Below, piece after piece: positions 1 to 7,485 of a stretch of DNA of 33,691 nt (the first letter of the stretch is position 1; each line of letters opens with the position of its first letter). The notes under the pieces are model-generated. The model had not been told where the DNA came from. It saw nothing but the letters and a program-made list of their open reading frames with translations, and made no database searches. The DNA lies in contig MERQ01000021.1 in assembly GCA_001770655.1 (NCBI GenBank), positions 14,290 to 47,980 of the forward strand, read 5' to 3'. This DNA is from Betaproteobacteria bacterium RIFCSPLOWO2_12_FULL_68_20 (GTDB taxonomy: Bacteria > Pseudomonadota > Gammaproteobacteria > Burkholderiales > SG8-39). Position numbers and translations under genes: made by a program.

Positions 1-411
1 AGCCCGGGGCTCACCGAGACCTACGAGACCATCGACCTGCTCGCCGAGGAGGGGATCGAATATGTCGCCGACTGGGTGCTCGACGACCAGCCGTGCATGA
101 TCGAGACCTCGAGCCGCTCCGTGGTGTCGATCCCGTACAGCGTCGAGCTGAACGACATCCCGATGATGCTGCTGCAGCACCACTCGTCCGACGAATGGCT
201 GCGCCGCGGCATCGACCATTTCGAGCGGCTGTACGCCGAGAGCGAAAAGATCACGCGCGTGATGGCGGTCAGCGTCCACCCGTACATCACCGGCGTGCCG
301 CACCGCATCGGCTACCTGGAAAAGCTCTACGAGCACATCCTGTCCCGCCCCGGCGTGATGATGTGGACGGGGGAGCAGGTCCTCGACTGGTACCTCAGCG
401 CAGGTAAGTGA
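1..411 (+). CDS. Polysaccharide deacetylase family protein (PuuE-like), C-terminal part
   Basis: The reading frame is open from base 1 to the TGA at 409-411, so only the last 136 residues are present. The text (SPGLTETYETIDLLAEEG, then YVADWVLDDQP, HPYITGVPHRIGYLE and a closing GVMMWTGEQVLDWY) matches the C-terminal half of the NodB-fold polysaccharide deacetylase/allantoinase-like group. Members hydrolyse N-acyl or cyclic amide bonds with a metal bound by Asp and His residues that lie upstream of this window. The HPYITGVPHR stretch is a typical late strand and loop of the barrel. The gene runs tail to tail with the VOC gene and overlaps it by 17 bases. The family is clear. The substrate (allantoin-like ureide or a sugar amide) is unknown. 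Confidence 0.85.
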   Translation, partial: SPGLTETYETIDLLAEEGIEYVADWVLDDQPCMIETSSRSVVSIPYSVELNDIPMMLLQHHSSDEWLRRGIDHFERLYAESEKITRVMAVSVHPYITGVPHRIGYLEKLYEHILSRPGVMMWTGEQVLDWYLSAGK

Positions 412-898
412 CGTTCGGGCGCTTTTTGCCCGAAGGCGTGATCACCACCGAGGACGCGGCGCCGCCGCCGCGCCACTTCCGGGCGTCCACCTTCTCGCCG
501 TAGAAATTCAGCTCGATCGTCACGTCGTCCGGGTCCTTGAGGAAGATCTGGAATACCCGGTCCTCGGGCAGGCTGCGGAAGTGCATCTTCACGCCGTGGC
601 GCGCGATGCGCTTTCGCACCTCGTCCGGGTTGCGCGCGACGAACGCGATGTGGTCCACCGAGCCCGAGCCGTTCTCGCCGCGCGCGTGCTTCTTCAGCAG
701 GTAGATGTCGCGGATCTCGTTGGGGCGCTTGGAGGCGAGGTGAACGCAGATGTTGCCGCCTGCCTTCAGCCAGTAGCCCGGGAAGCCGAAATCCGGCCGC
801 GGCGCGAGCTTCATGCCGAGCACCTTGCGGTAGAAGTCCCTCGAGCGCTCGAGGTTGCGCGAGACGATGAGGTAATGGTTCAGCGAGGTGAGGGGCAT
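395..898 (-). CDS. VOC (glyoxalase/extradiol dioxygenase fold) family protein
   Basis: This is a 167-residue protein beginning MPLTSLNHYLIVSRNLERS. It has the two beta-alpha-beta-beta-beta modules of the vicinal oxygen chelate fold. Likely metal ligands are the early His of LNHYLI, the His of VDHIAFVARN and the Glu of DVTIELNFYG. VOC proteins include lyases, isomerases and extradiol dioxygenases. At this length it is a single-unit protein that would act as a dimer. An AAGGAG lies 5 bases before the ATG at 898. It is the last gene of the minus-strand operon that starts with hydantoinase B, 11 bases after the flavin monooxygenase gene. That neighbour suggests work on an oxidised aromatic or an acyl intermediate, but this is inference. 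Confidence 0.85.
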   Translation of the reverse strand: MPLTSLNHYLIVSRNLERSRDFYRKVLGMKLAPRPDFGFPGYWLKAGGNICVHLASKRPNEIRDIYLLKKHARGENGSGSVDHIAFVARNPDEVRKRIARHGVKMHFRSLPEDRVFQIFLKDPDDVTIELNFYGEKVDARKWRGGGAASSVVITPSGKKRPNVTYLR

Positions 899-909
899 GC
901 CGGCTCCTT

Positions 910-2130
910 TCACATGACCGGGTTCGAGTAGGCTCCGCCGAGCGCGGCGAGGCCGTAGGCCGCGCCGGTGATGTCGAAGTTGAACGAGAAGTGCTGGCTC
1001 ATCGCCTGCATGTCGCGGAAGTATCGCTGCATGGGATCGCGCGTGTAGAGGCCGGCCGCGCCGTAGAACGACCACAGCGTCTCGACCGCCTCGCGCGCCT
1101 GGCCGACCGCGAACGCCGTGTGTGCGCGCAATCGCAGCTTGGTGGCGAGGTCGGGGACTTCGTCGCGCTCGGCGCAAGCCTGGAAGGCGAGCGCGGACTC
1201 GCGCATCAGCAGCCGCGCCGAATCGATGAGGCAGCGCGCCCTGGCGAGCTTCGACTGCACCGCCTGGAACTCCGACACCTTGGCGCCGGTGTAGGTGCCG
1301 GTGCGCTTCGCGAACGAGGCCTGCACGATCTCGTAGGCGCCTTCGGCGGTGCCGATCGCCGCCGGCCCGATCGCGAGCTGCGAGGTGGCCACCACCGGAA
1401 GGCGAAACAGCGGCCCCGGGTTCGACGCCGCGCCGGGATGCTCGGCTCCGCCGCGGCATCGGGCGAGCGGCAATGCGCGCCGCTCGGGCACGAACAGCTC
1501 CTTCACCTCCACGTCCTTGCTGCCGGTGGCCGCCATGCCCATCGCGTACCAGGTGTCGTGAATCAGGTAGTCGCTCTTCGGCACCAGGCACAGCCGCCAG
1601 TCGACCGCCGTCCTGCCGTCCTCGCCGTAGATGGTGACCGCGAGCTGGTCCCACTCCGAGTTGTCCACGCCCGAGGAGAACGGCCAGCGGCCGTTGACCA
1701 CGAAGCCGCCTTCGACCTTCCGGCCGCGGCCCGCCGCGAGCGCGATCGAGGAGGCGATGAGCGCATCCGGGTTCGCGTCCCACACCTCGTGCTGGGTCTG
1801 CTCGTCGTAGTAGGCGACGAGCCAGTGGTGGTAGGCGTAGTTCGAGACGCACCACGCGGTCGAGGGGCAGCCGCGCGCGAGCTCGGCGACGATGTCCACG
1901 ATCGCTTCGAACCCCAGCGCCATGCCGCCGAAGCGCTTCGGCTGGTGGAACCGGAACAGGCCCGCTTCGTGCAGCAGCTGCTCGTTCTCGCGCGGCAGCA
2001 TGCGGGCTTCCTCGGCGGCTTGCGCGCGCTCGCGCAGGACCGGGACGCAGCCGCGCGCCCGCTTCATCGCTTCGTCGTACGTCACGGACGAAAAATCGCG
2101 CCGCTCGCTCTGCGGCAGAGTTCCGATCAT
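910..2130 (-). CDS. Acyl-CoA dehydrogenase-fold flavin-dependent monooxygenase
   Basis: This 406-residue protein belongs to the acyl-CoA dehydrogenase superfamily, on the branch of two-component flavin monooxygenases (HpaH/HsaA-like). Signs are the N-terminal helical segment with LLHEAGLFRFHQPKRFGG, the GCPSTAWCVSNYAYHHW stretch, the central beta domain with VVNGRWPFSSGVDNSEW, and the C-terminal helices with LWSFYGAAGLYTRDPMQRY. Such enzymes use reduced flavin from a separate reductase to hydroxylate aromatic or other ring substrates. No reductase gene is visible here. The ATG at 2128-2130 overlaps the TGA of hydantoinase B in ATGA, so translation is probably coupled. Its Shine-Dalgarno-like GAGGAGGGG comes from a repeat hairpin (see the repeat at 2134). 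A true acyl-CoA dehydrogenase is the main alternative. Confidence 0.82.
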   Translation of the reverse strand: MIGTLPQSERRDFSSVTYDEAMKRARGCVPVLRERAQAAEEARMLPRENEQLLHEAGLFRFHQPKRFGGMALGFEAIVDIVAELARGCPSTAWCVSNYAYHHWLVAYYDEQTQHEVWDANPDALIASSIALAAGRGRKVEGGFVVNGRWPFSSGVDNSEWDQLAVTIYGEDGRTAVDWRLCLVPKSDYLIHDTWYAMGMAATGSKDVEVKELFVPERRALPLARCRGGAEHPGAASNPGPLFRLPVVATSQLAIGPAAIGTAEGAYEIVQASFAKRTGTYTGAKVSEFQAVQSKLARARCLIDSARLLMRESALAFQACAERDEVPDLATKLRLRAHTAFAVGQAREAVETLWSFYGAAGLYTRDPMQRYFRDMQAMSQHFSFNFDITGAAYGLAALGGAYSNPVM

Positions 2131-4469
2131 GCCTTTTCCCCTCCTCTCCGAGGAGGGGTGCCGCCGAAGGCGGCGGGGTGGTGCAACTCGATATCGCGCA
2201 AGAGCGGCTCATCCGCCAGCGCGATCTCGTTCTCGATCAGCAGCCCGCATCCCGGGCAGCAGAACTGGCGGAACTTCGGCAGCGGATCGATGAAGCGCTT
2301 CGGGTCGCCGACGATCGGGTTCGAAGTCTCGATCGGGCGGTCGTTGCGCACGCAGTGCGACTTGAAGTTGTCGGCGAGAGGTCCGAGGTCGGCAGCGCAC
2401 TTGGCGCACGAGTAGCGCTGCCCGCGCACCGCGAGGTTCTCGGAGGCGAGGAAGCGCACCTTGCCCTCGAGCTTCTTCGGCTCGATGCTCGAATCCTTGA
2501 TCCGGAGCTTCCTCAGGCGCTCGCGCTCGCGCGCGGTGCTCGCGGCGTCGCCGATCACCACGCCGTAGATCTCCTTCGCCGCGGTCTCGGACACGTCGCC
2601 GTTGGCCACGTCCGCTTCGACCTTCGCCGGGTCGCGCTCCAGAGGATCGCCAAAGCCCCCCGCCGCGGACCAGAGCACCGCATACACGTCGGACGGCTCC
2701 TGCACGAAGTCCTGCTGCCTCAGCTGCAGCGTTTCCGATTGTCCCTTCAGCTCGTCGATGTCGCCGGGAAGATCCGAGCGCTTCATCCGATCCAGCACGT
2801 CGGTGTCGTGCTTGAATCGATAACGGTTCACCGCGCCCGGATAGCCGCCCATCATGCCGGTCGAGGTCGGGATCGCGTTCCCCGAGGAGAGCGTGTCCTG
2901 CACGATGCGATCGGTGCCGTGCGGGATGAAACACGATTCCGCCGAGAGCCCGCCGCGCCACTTGCCCGCGCCGCCCGAGTCGGTGATCTCCTTCCTGTAC
3001 AGGAACAGCACCGGGAAGCTCTGCTCGGTGTGCTCCACGTTGGGCAGCTTGCAGATCGGCGTTCTCGACTGCCCGCCGGTGGAGATGCCGTCGGCGTGGG
3101 AAAAAGCGCCGATCGCGCCGCCGATCGGATCGACCAGCAGGTAGCCGTAGCGCTCGCCCCACTGGTCGATGCCGCGGAAGATGGTCGCCGGCCACTGGCT
3201 GGTGCCGCCGATGCACATCAGATCGCGGCGCAACTCCGGGTCGGGGTAGAGCATCTTCGAGAGCACGTTGTAGGCGGGATAGACCGAGATCTCCATGCAC
3301 TGCACCGGCGCGGTCGAAACCGAGGCGGGGAAGTCGGCGCAGTTGAGCGTGCCGGGCGTGGGGTTGAACTCGACGTGGCGCAGCGCCCCGCCCACCGCGT
3401 AGTACTGCTCCCAGCACATGAGCTCGTTCAGCGCCACCATGATCGCGCCGCGCCAGCCGGAGTAGGTGGCGTTGATGCCGCCCGCCTGGGGACCGGTACC
3501 CTCGTTCTCGAACACGAGCTTCCTGCCGGTTTTGCGCAGCGTGAGCATCACGCGGTGCGCCGCGCGGTCGCCGGGCCGGCAGCACTCCACGTAGGTGCGG
3601 TCGCGCCACACGCCGTCGGGAAGCCGCTCGAGCTTGGCGAGGAACGCGCGCTCGCCGTCGTCGAGGATCTTCCTCATCACGCCCTTGACCGTGTCGGCGC
3701 CGTAGCGGCGGACGAGCGCGAGGACGCGCTCGCGCGCGGTCATGTTGCCGGCGAGCTGGGCGCGGAAATCGAGCGCCACCGCCGAGGGCTTGCGCGAGGA
3801 CCGGAGGTAGAGCTCCTCGATATCGCGCCTGATGCTGTCCCGCTCCACGATCTTGATTGGCGGGATGAGGATGCCTTCGTCGAAGGCGTCGCGCGCCGAC
3901 GGACAGAAGCTCCCGGGCGTGATGCCGCCGATGTCGTACTGGTGCAGGCAGTTGGTCACCCAGCAGAAAAGCTCGCCCTTCCAGAACACCGGGCAGAGCA
4001 GCATCACGTCCATCTGGTGCGCCGCGCCCACCCAGGGGTCGTTGGCGAGGAACATGTCGCCCTCGGTGATGCCGGGGTTGTCGCTCCTGTTTTCCAGCGT
4101 CCACTTCACCTGCGTGTCGGTGACGCCGGACATGTACTGCATGTAAGGGCCGAAATAGACGAACTCGGCGTCCTCGGTGAGGATCGAGGGGTTGAGGTCG
4201 AGCGCGTACATCGCGACCGGCGAGCCCGAGAGTCGCTGGATGGTCGCGCCGTGCTCCTCGTTCACGTTCCACAGCGCGTGGCGCACTACTTCGAAGGTCA
4301 CCAGGTCGATGTTGCGCTGCGCCTTGCGGTGAAGCTTCAGGCCGGGCGAGATCGCGAGCTTCTTCGGAGGCACGTAGCCCGAGCGCCGGCCGTCGAAGGC
4401 GACCCCGGCGAGCTCGCTCAGCTTCTTCAAATCGGGGCCAGCCCCCGTTTTCCTCAGTGGCGCGTCCAT
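2127..4469 (-). CDS. Hydantoinase B/oxoprolinase family protein with acetone-carboxylase-gamma-like zinc domain
   Basis: This is a 780-residue protein. Residues about 30-640 are the hydantoinase B/oxoprolinase domain, with motifs such as GDMFLANDPWVGAAHQMDV and FENEGTGPQAGGINATYSG. Residues about 680-760 carry CAKC (Cys 688, 691), Cys 706 and CCPGC (Cys 737, 738, 741) ending in GLLIENEIA. This resembles the zinc-binding gamma subunit of acetone carboxylase. Proteins of this type work with a hydantoinase A ATPase subunit in ATP-dependent ring opening or carboxylation of ketones. Its likely partner is at 7466-9568. The last 15 residues (AAFGGTPPRRGGEKA) are encoded by a repeat element and are probably not part of the original fold. 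It heads the operon with the flavin monooxygenase and VOC genes. No clear Shine-Dalgarno precedes the ATG. A TAGAAT box lies 15 bases upstream (4485-4490, minus strand). Confidence 0.88.
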   Translation of the reverse strand: MDAPLRKTGAGPDLKKLSELAGVAFDGRRSGYVPPKKLAISPGLKLHRKAQRNIDLVTFEVVRHALWNVNEEHGATIQRLSGSPVAMYALDLNPSILTEDAEFVYFGPYMQYMSGVTDTQVKWTLENRSDNPGITEGDMFLANDPWVGAAHQMDVMLLCPVFWKGELFCWVTNCLHQYDIGGITPGSFCPSARDAFDEGILIPPIKIVERDSIRRDIEELYLRSSRKPSAVALDFRAQLAGNMTARERVLALVRRYGADTVKGVMRKILDDGERAFLAKLERLPDGVWRDRTYVECCRPGDRAAHRVMLTLRKTGRKLVFENEGTGPQAGGINATYSGWRGAIMVALNELMCWEQYYAVGGALRHVEFNPTPGTLNCADFPASVSTAPVQCMEISVYPAYNVLSKMLYPDPELRRDLMCIGGTSQWPATIFRGIDQWGERYGYLLVDPIGGAIGAFSHADGISTGGQSRTPICKLPNVEHTEQSFPVLFLYRKEITDSGGAGKWRGGLSAESCFIPHGTDRIVQDTLSSGNAIPTSTGMMGGYPGAVNRYRFKHDTDVLDRMKRSDLPGDIDELKGQSETLQLRQQDFVQEPSDVYAVLWSAAGGFGDPLERDPAKVEADVANGDVSETAAKEIYGVVIGDAASTARERERLRKLRIKDSSIEPKKLEGKVRFLASENLAVRGQRYSCAKCAADLGPLADNFKSHCVRNDRPIETSNPIVGDPKRFIDPLPKFRQFCCPGCGLLIENEIALADEPLLRDIELHHPAAFGGTPPRRGGEKA
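2134..2185 (-). repeat. REP-like double-hairpin repeat, copy A
   Basis: Two perfect hairpins stand side by side. The first is CCCCTCCTC (2138-2146), a TCC loop and GAGGAGGGG (2150-2158). The second is GCCGCC (2160-2165), a GAA loop and GGCGGC (2169-2174), followed by GGGTGGTG. The same unit occurs at 30585-30631 and, inverted, at 30656-30703. This copy overlaps the 3' end of the hydantoinase B coding sequence and ends 4 bases before the ATG of the next gene. Strand is given in the sense of the genes it touches. Confidence 0.8.
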
Positions 4470-4622
4470 GGCCGGTCGCGACGAATTCTAGAGCAGAACG
4501 ACGCAGGGACCGCCGGGTCACCGGCACGCTGCGCTGGTGACGCGCGCCGGCAAAGAGGGCATCATAGGAGGCCACGCGGCACGATTGCCGAAGATCAAGA
4601 GCCGCCCACAGGAGGAGTCCCA
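4470..4622. promoter_or_regulatory. Divergent control region between hydantoinase B and dctP, with 25-base dyad
   Basis: This 153-base gap separates two divergent operons. At 4517-4541 lies an imperfect dyad: GTCACCGGCAC, a GCT centre and GCGCTGGTGAC, with 9 of 11 arm bases paired. It is a good candidate for an operator shared by both directions, though no regulator gene lies next to it. A TAGAAT box for the minus strand is at 4485-4490. For the plus strand only the strong ribosome binding site AGGAGGAG before 4623 is obvious; I could not find a convincing -35/-10 pair. Confidence 0.45.
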
Positions 4623-5684
4623 ATGAAACTGCGTTGCGTCATCGCCGCCGCGGCGCTCGCCGCGTTCGCTTCCCCGGTTTTCCCGCAAACGACGATCAAC
4701 CTGACGGCCATCGACGGCTACCCGCCGCGGGCGCTGTGGATCAAGGAGTTCGTCGGCTTCTACATTCCGGAAGTGGACAAGCGCCTCGCCCGCGACAACA
4801 AGTACAAGATCCGCTGGAACCAGGCCTGGGGCGGCCAGATCGTCAAGCCGCAGGGCGTGCTCGAGGGCCTGCAGAAGGGCCTCGGAGACATCGGCATCGT
4901 CACCACCGCGATCTACGGCGACAAGATGAAGATCATGGCGGTGGCCTACGCGACGCCCTTCACCACCACCGACCCGCTGCTCGTGTCGCGCACCATCGAC
5001 GAGCTCGCCGACAAGTTCCCCGGCATCCGCAAGACCTTCGCGTCCTACAACCAGGTGTTCCTGTCGGCGCAGGACGTGCTCGACAGCTACCAGATGTTCA
5101 CGAAGAACGAGGCGCGAGCGCTCGACGCCTTCAAGGGCATGAAGATCGCGAGCGCCGGGTTCAACCTGCGTTACCTGCCCCCGACCGGCGCGGTCGGCGT
5201 CGCCGGCAGCCTCAACAACTACTACAACATGATCCAGACCGGCGTCGTCGACGGCTGCATGCTGTGGGCCGAGGCGGCGGCGACCTTCAAGCTCGCCGAA
5301 GTCGCGCCGTTCATGATGCAGGCGCAGATCGGCACCATGAACAGCAAGGTGGTGACGGTCAACGCCGACACCTGGAAGCGCCTGCCGCCGGAGGTCCAGA
5401 AGGTGCTGAAGGACGTGGCGATCGAGTACCGCGACCGCCTGGCGAAGCTCGCCGCCGACATCGGCGACGACAGCCTGGCCGCCTACAAGAAGGCCGGCGG
5501 CAAGGTGTACGTGCTGCCGCCGGCCGAGCGCACGAGGTGGGCGCGCTCGCTGCCGAACCTCGCGAAGGAATGGGCCGAGGGCCTCGACAAGGAAGGGCTG
5601 CAGGGCAGCGAGATGCTCAGGTACTACATGGACCGGATGCGCGCGGCGAACCAGCCGATCGAGCGCCAGTGGGACAGGGAATAG
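4623..5684 (+). CDS. dctP: TRAP transporter substrate-binding protein (DctP family)
   Basis: This is a 353-residue periplasmic binding protein. Residues 1-22 (MKLRCVIAAAALAAFASPVFPQ) form a Sec signal peptide, followed by the mature start TTINLTAIDGYPPRALW. The body has DctP features such as WGGQIVKPQGVLEGLQKGLGD, the central GMKIASAG strand, and NYYNMIQTGVVDG, where the ligand carboxylate-binding region is expected. It would capture an organic acid and deliver it to the DctQ/DctM membrane unit. A strong AGGAGGAG lies 6 bases before the ATG. The dctQ gene overlaps its 3' end. Neighbouring hydantoinase/carboxylase genes suggest that the imported acid feeds that pathway. The ligand cannot be read from sequence. 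Confidence 0.93.
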   Translation: MKLRCVIAAAALAAFASPVFPQTTINLTAIDGYPPRALWIKEFVGFYIPEVDKRLARDNKYKIRWNQAWGGQIVKPQGVLEGLQKGLGDIGIVTTAIYGDKMKIMAVAYATPFTTTDPLLVSRTIDELADKFPGIRKTFASYNQVFLSAQDVLDSYQMFTKNEARALDAFKGMKIASAGFNLRYLPPTGAVGVAGSLNNYYNMIQTGVVDGCMLWAEAAATFKLAEVAPFMMQAQIGTMNSKVVTVNADTWKRLPPEVQKVLKDVAIEYRDRLAKLAADIGDDSLAAYKKAGGKVYVLPPAERTRWARSLPNLAKEWAEGLDKEGLQGSEMLRYYMDRMRAANQPIERQWDRE

Positions 5685-6175
5685 GCGCCTTCGACCGGCT
5701 GGTGATCGGCATGAACGCGGCGGGATCCTTCTGGGTCCTGCTGCTCATCCTGCTCGTGACCGGCGACGCGCTCGGCCGCAGCTTGTTCGCCGCGCCGATC
5801 GTCGGCACCGTCGAGCTGGTGCAGATCTCCATCGTCGGCATCGTGTTCATGCAGCTCGGCGACACCGTGCGCACCGGGCGGCTCACGCGCTCCGAGACCT
5901 TCCTCGAAGCGCTGCGGCCCGCCCGGCCGCGCACCGCCGCGGCGCTCGAAGCCGTCTTCTGCCTGCTCGGCGCCGCCTACATGGCGATCGGGCTGGCGGG
6001 CTCGGTGCCGCTGCTCGCCGAGGCGGTCCGGCGCAACTCCTGGATCGGCAACGAGGGCGTGTTCACCGCGCCGGTCTGGCCGGTGAAGACGGTGATCGTC
6101 GCCGGGCTCGCGGTGTGCCTGATCCAGTTCCTGCGGCTCGCCACGGGGTCGTTCAAGAAGGCGTTTCCGAGTTGA
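5669..6175 (+). CDS. dctQ: TRAP transporter small membrane subunit (DctQ family)
   Basis: The protein is about 168 residues with four hydrophobic segments: SFWVLLLILLVTGDALGRSLF, VELVQISIVGIVFMQLGD, an AAALEAVFCLLGAAYMAIGLAG segment and VIVAGLAVCLIQFL. This is the DctQ layout. The pattern GDALGRSLFAAPIVGTVELVQ is typical of the family. It bridges the binding protein and DctM in a sodium-driven symporter. The start is uncertain. GTG at 5669 overlaps dctP by 16 bases and gives a normal N-terminus (VGQGIGAFDRLVIGMNAAGS). In-frame GTG at 5702 and ATG at 5711 are alternatives, and none has a strong Shine-Dalgarno. The stop codon overlaps the dctM start. Confidence 0.87.
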   Translation: MGQGIGAFDRLVIGMNAAGSFWVLLLILLVTGDALGRSLFAAPIVGTVELVQISIVGIVFMQLGDTVRTGRLTRSETFLEALRPARPRTAAALEAVFCLLGAAYMAIGLAGSVPLLAEAVRRNSWIGNEGVFTAPVWPVKTVIVAGLAVCLIQFLRLATGSFKKAFPS

Positions 6176-7485
6176 CCAGCGTCGTCGTCGGCATCGCGTC
6201 GGTGGCGGCGATCGTGGTGTCGATCTACGCCGGCGTGCACATCGCGGTCGCGCTCGGCCTGATCTCGTTCATCGGCGTGGTGCTGCTCAAGAGCGACCTG
6301 GACGTCGCGGTGAACCTGCTTTCGCTGGCGATGGCCGACTCGGTGTCCGACGAGGCGTTCGCCACCGTCCCGGCGTTCGTGATGATGGGCCTGGTGGTGA
6401 GCCGCGCCGGGCTGGGGCGCGACATCTACGATTTCGCCGACGAGCTGTTCCGGCCGGTGCGCGGCGGACTGGGGATCGCCACGGTGGCGGCAAACGCGAT
6501 CTTCGCCTCGGTGACCGGCTCGTCGATCGCCTCGGCCTCGGTGTTCACGAAGGTGGCGATCCCCGAGATGCTGCGCTATCGCTACCACCGGCGCTTCGCG
6601 GTCGGGGTGGTCGCCGGCAGCTCGGTCCTCGGCATGATCATCCCGCCCAGCGTGATGCTGATCATCTACGCGGTGATCACCGAGCAGTCGGTCGGCGCCA
6701 TGTTCATCGCCGGCGTCGTGCCCGGGCTGCTGCTCGCGGCCGCCTACTGCGTTGCGATCCCGCTGCTGCACGCGCTGGCGCCGGGCTTCGTCGGCGGGCC
6801 GGCGCCCGGCGGGGGATGGCCGACGCCCGGGCGCATTGCGCTCGGCCTTCTCACCAAGGTCGGACCGGTCGCGGCGCTGGTCCTGCTCGTGCTCGGCGGG
6901 ATCTACGGCGGCATCCTCACGCCGGTGGAGTCGGGCGCGGCCGGCACCGTGGCGGCGGCGATCATCGGCCTGGCCAAGCGCCGGCTCGGCTGGCAGGCGA
7001 CCTGGAGCGCGCTGGTCGAGACCGGGCGCATCACGGCGAACATCCTGTTCCTGATCATCGCCGCGTCGATCTACAGCCGCATGCTCGGCATCGCCGGGCT
7101 GCCGACGCTGTTCGGCGAGTGGCTCGCCTCGATCAACATGACGTTCGTCGGCTTGATGTTCATCTACGTGCTGCTGCTGCTCGCGCTCGGCACCATCATC
7201 GACACCGCCTCGATCATCCTGATCGTGGTGCCGCTGTTCCTGCAGGCGCTCGAGCCGTTCGGCATCCACCTGGTGTGGTTCGGCATCGTGACCGTGATCG
7301 GCGCCGAGATCGGGCTGCTGACGCCGCCTTTCGGCATCTCCTGCTTCGTGATCAAGGCGACGCTCGGCGACGCCTCGATCACGCTGCGCGACATTTTCCT
7401 CGGCGCGGCTCCCTTCGCCGCCATCATGCTCGGCGTGCTGTGCGTGCTGATCGCCTTCCCGGGGCTCAGCCTCGTCCTGCTGTAA
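6172..7485 (+). CDS. dctM: TRAP transporter large membrane subunit (DctM family)
   Basis: This is a polytopic protein of 437 residues with about twelve hydrophobic segments. It has the DctM hallmarks ANAIFASVTGSSIASASVF, GSSVLGMIIPPSVMLIIY, and LTPVESGAAGTVAAAIIGL near the middle. Late motifs are TIIDTASIILIVVPLF and EIGLLTPPFGISCFVIK. It is the transport channel of the TRAP system. I chose the TTG at 6172 because it overlaps the dctQ stop in TTGA, has AAGAAGG upstream, and gives the usual short N-terminus before the first membrane helix. A longer frame from 6115 would add an unlikely prefix. The 3' end overlaps hydantoinase A, on the other strand, by 20 bases. Confidence 0.92.
   Translation: MTSVVVGIASVAAIVVSIYAGVHIAVALGLISFIGVVLLKSDLDVAVNLLSLAMADSVSDEAFATVPAFVMMGLVVSRAGLGRDIYDFADELFRPVRGGLGIATVAANAIFASVTGSSIASASVFTKVAIPEMLRYRYHRRFAVGVVAGSSVLGMIIPPSVMLIIYAVITEQSVGAMFIAGVVPGLLLAAAYCVAIPLLHALAPGFVGGPAPGGGWPTPGRIALGLLTKVGPVAALVLLVLGGIYGGILTPVESGAAGTVAAAIIGLAKRRLGWQATWSALVETGRITANILFLIIAASIYSRMLGIAGLPTLFGEWLASINMTFVGLMFIYVLLLLALGTIIDTASIILIVVPLFLQALEPFGIHLVWFGIVTVIGAEIGLLTPPFGISCFVIKATLGDASITLRDIFLGAAPFAAIMLGVLCVLIAFPGLSLVLL

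Noticed and set aside
991-2415. Long plus-strand open frame (474 codons) opposite the flavin monooxygenase gene
   Set aside because: It is a shadow of the real minus-strand gene in GC-rich DNA. Its product is Arg/His/Ala-rich with no domain, and it runs across a gene boundary.
2178-4622. 815-codon plus-strand extension of the dctP frame
   Set aside because: It is antisense to hydantoinase B. The dctP ATG at 4623 has a strong ribosome binding site and a signal peptide directly after it.
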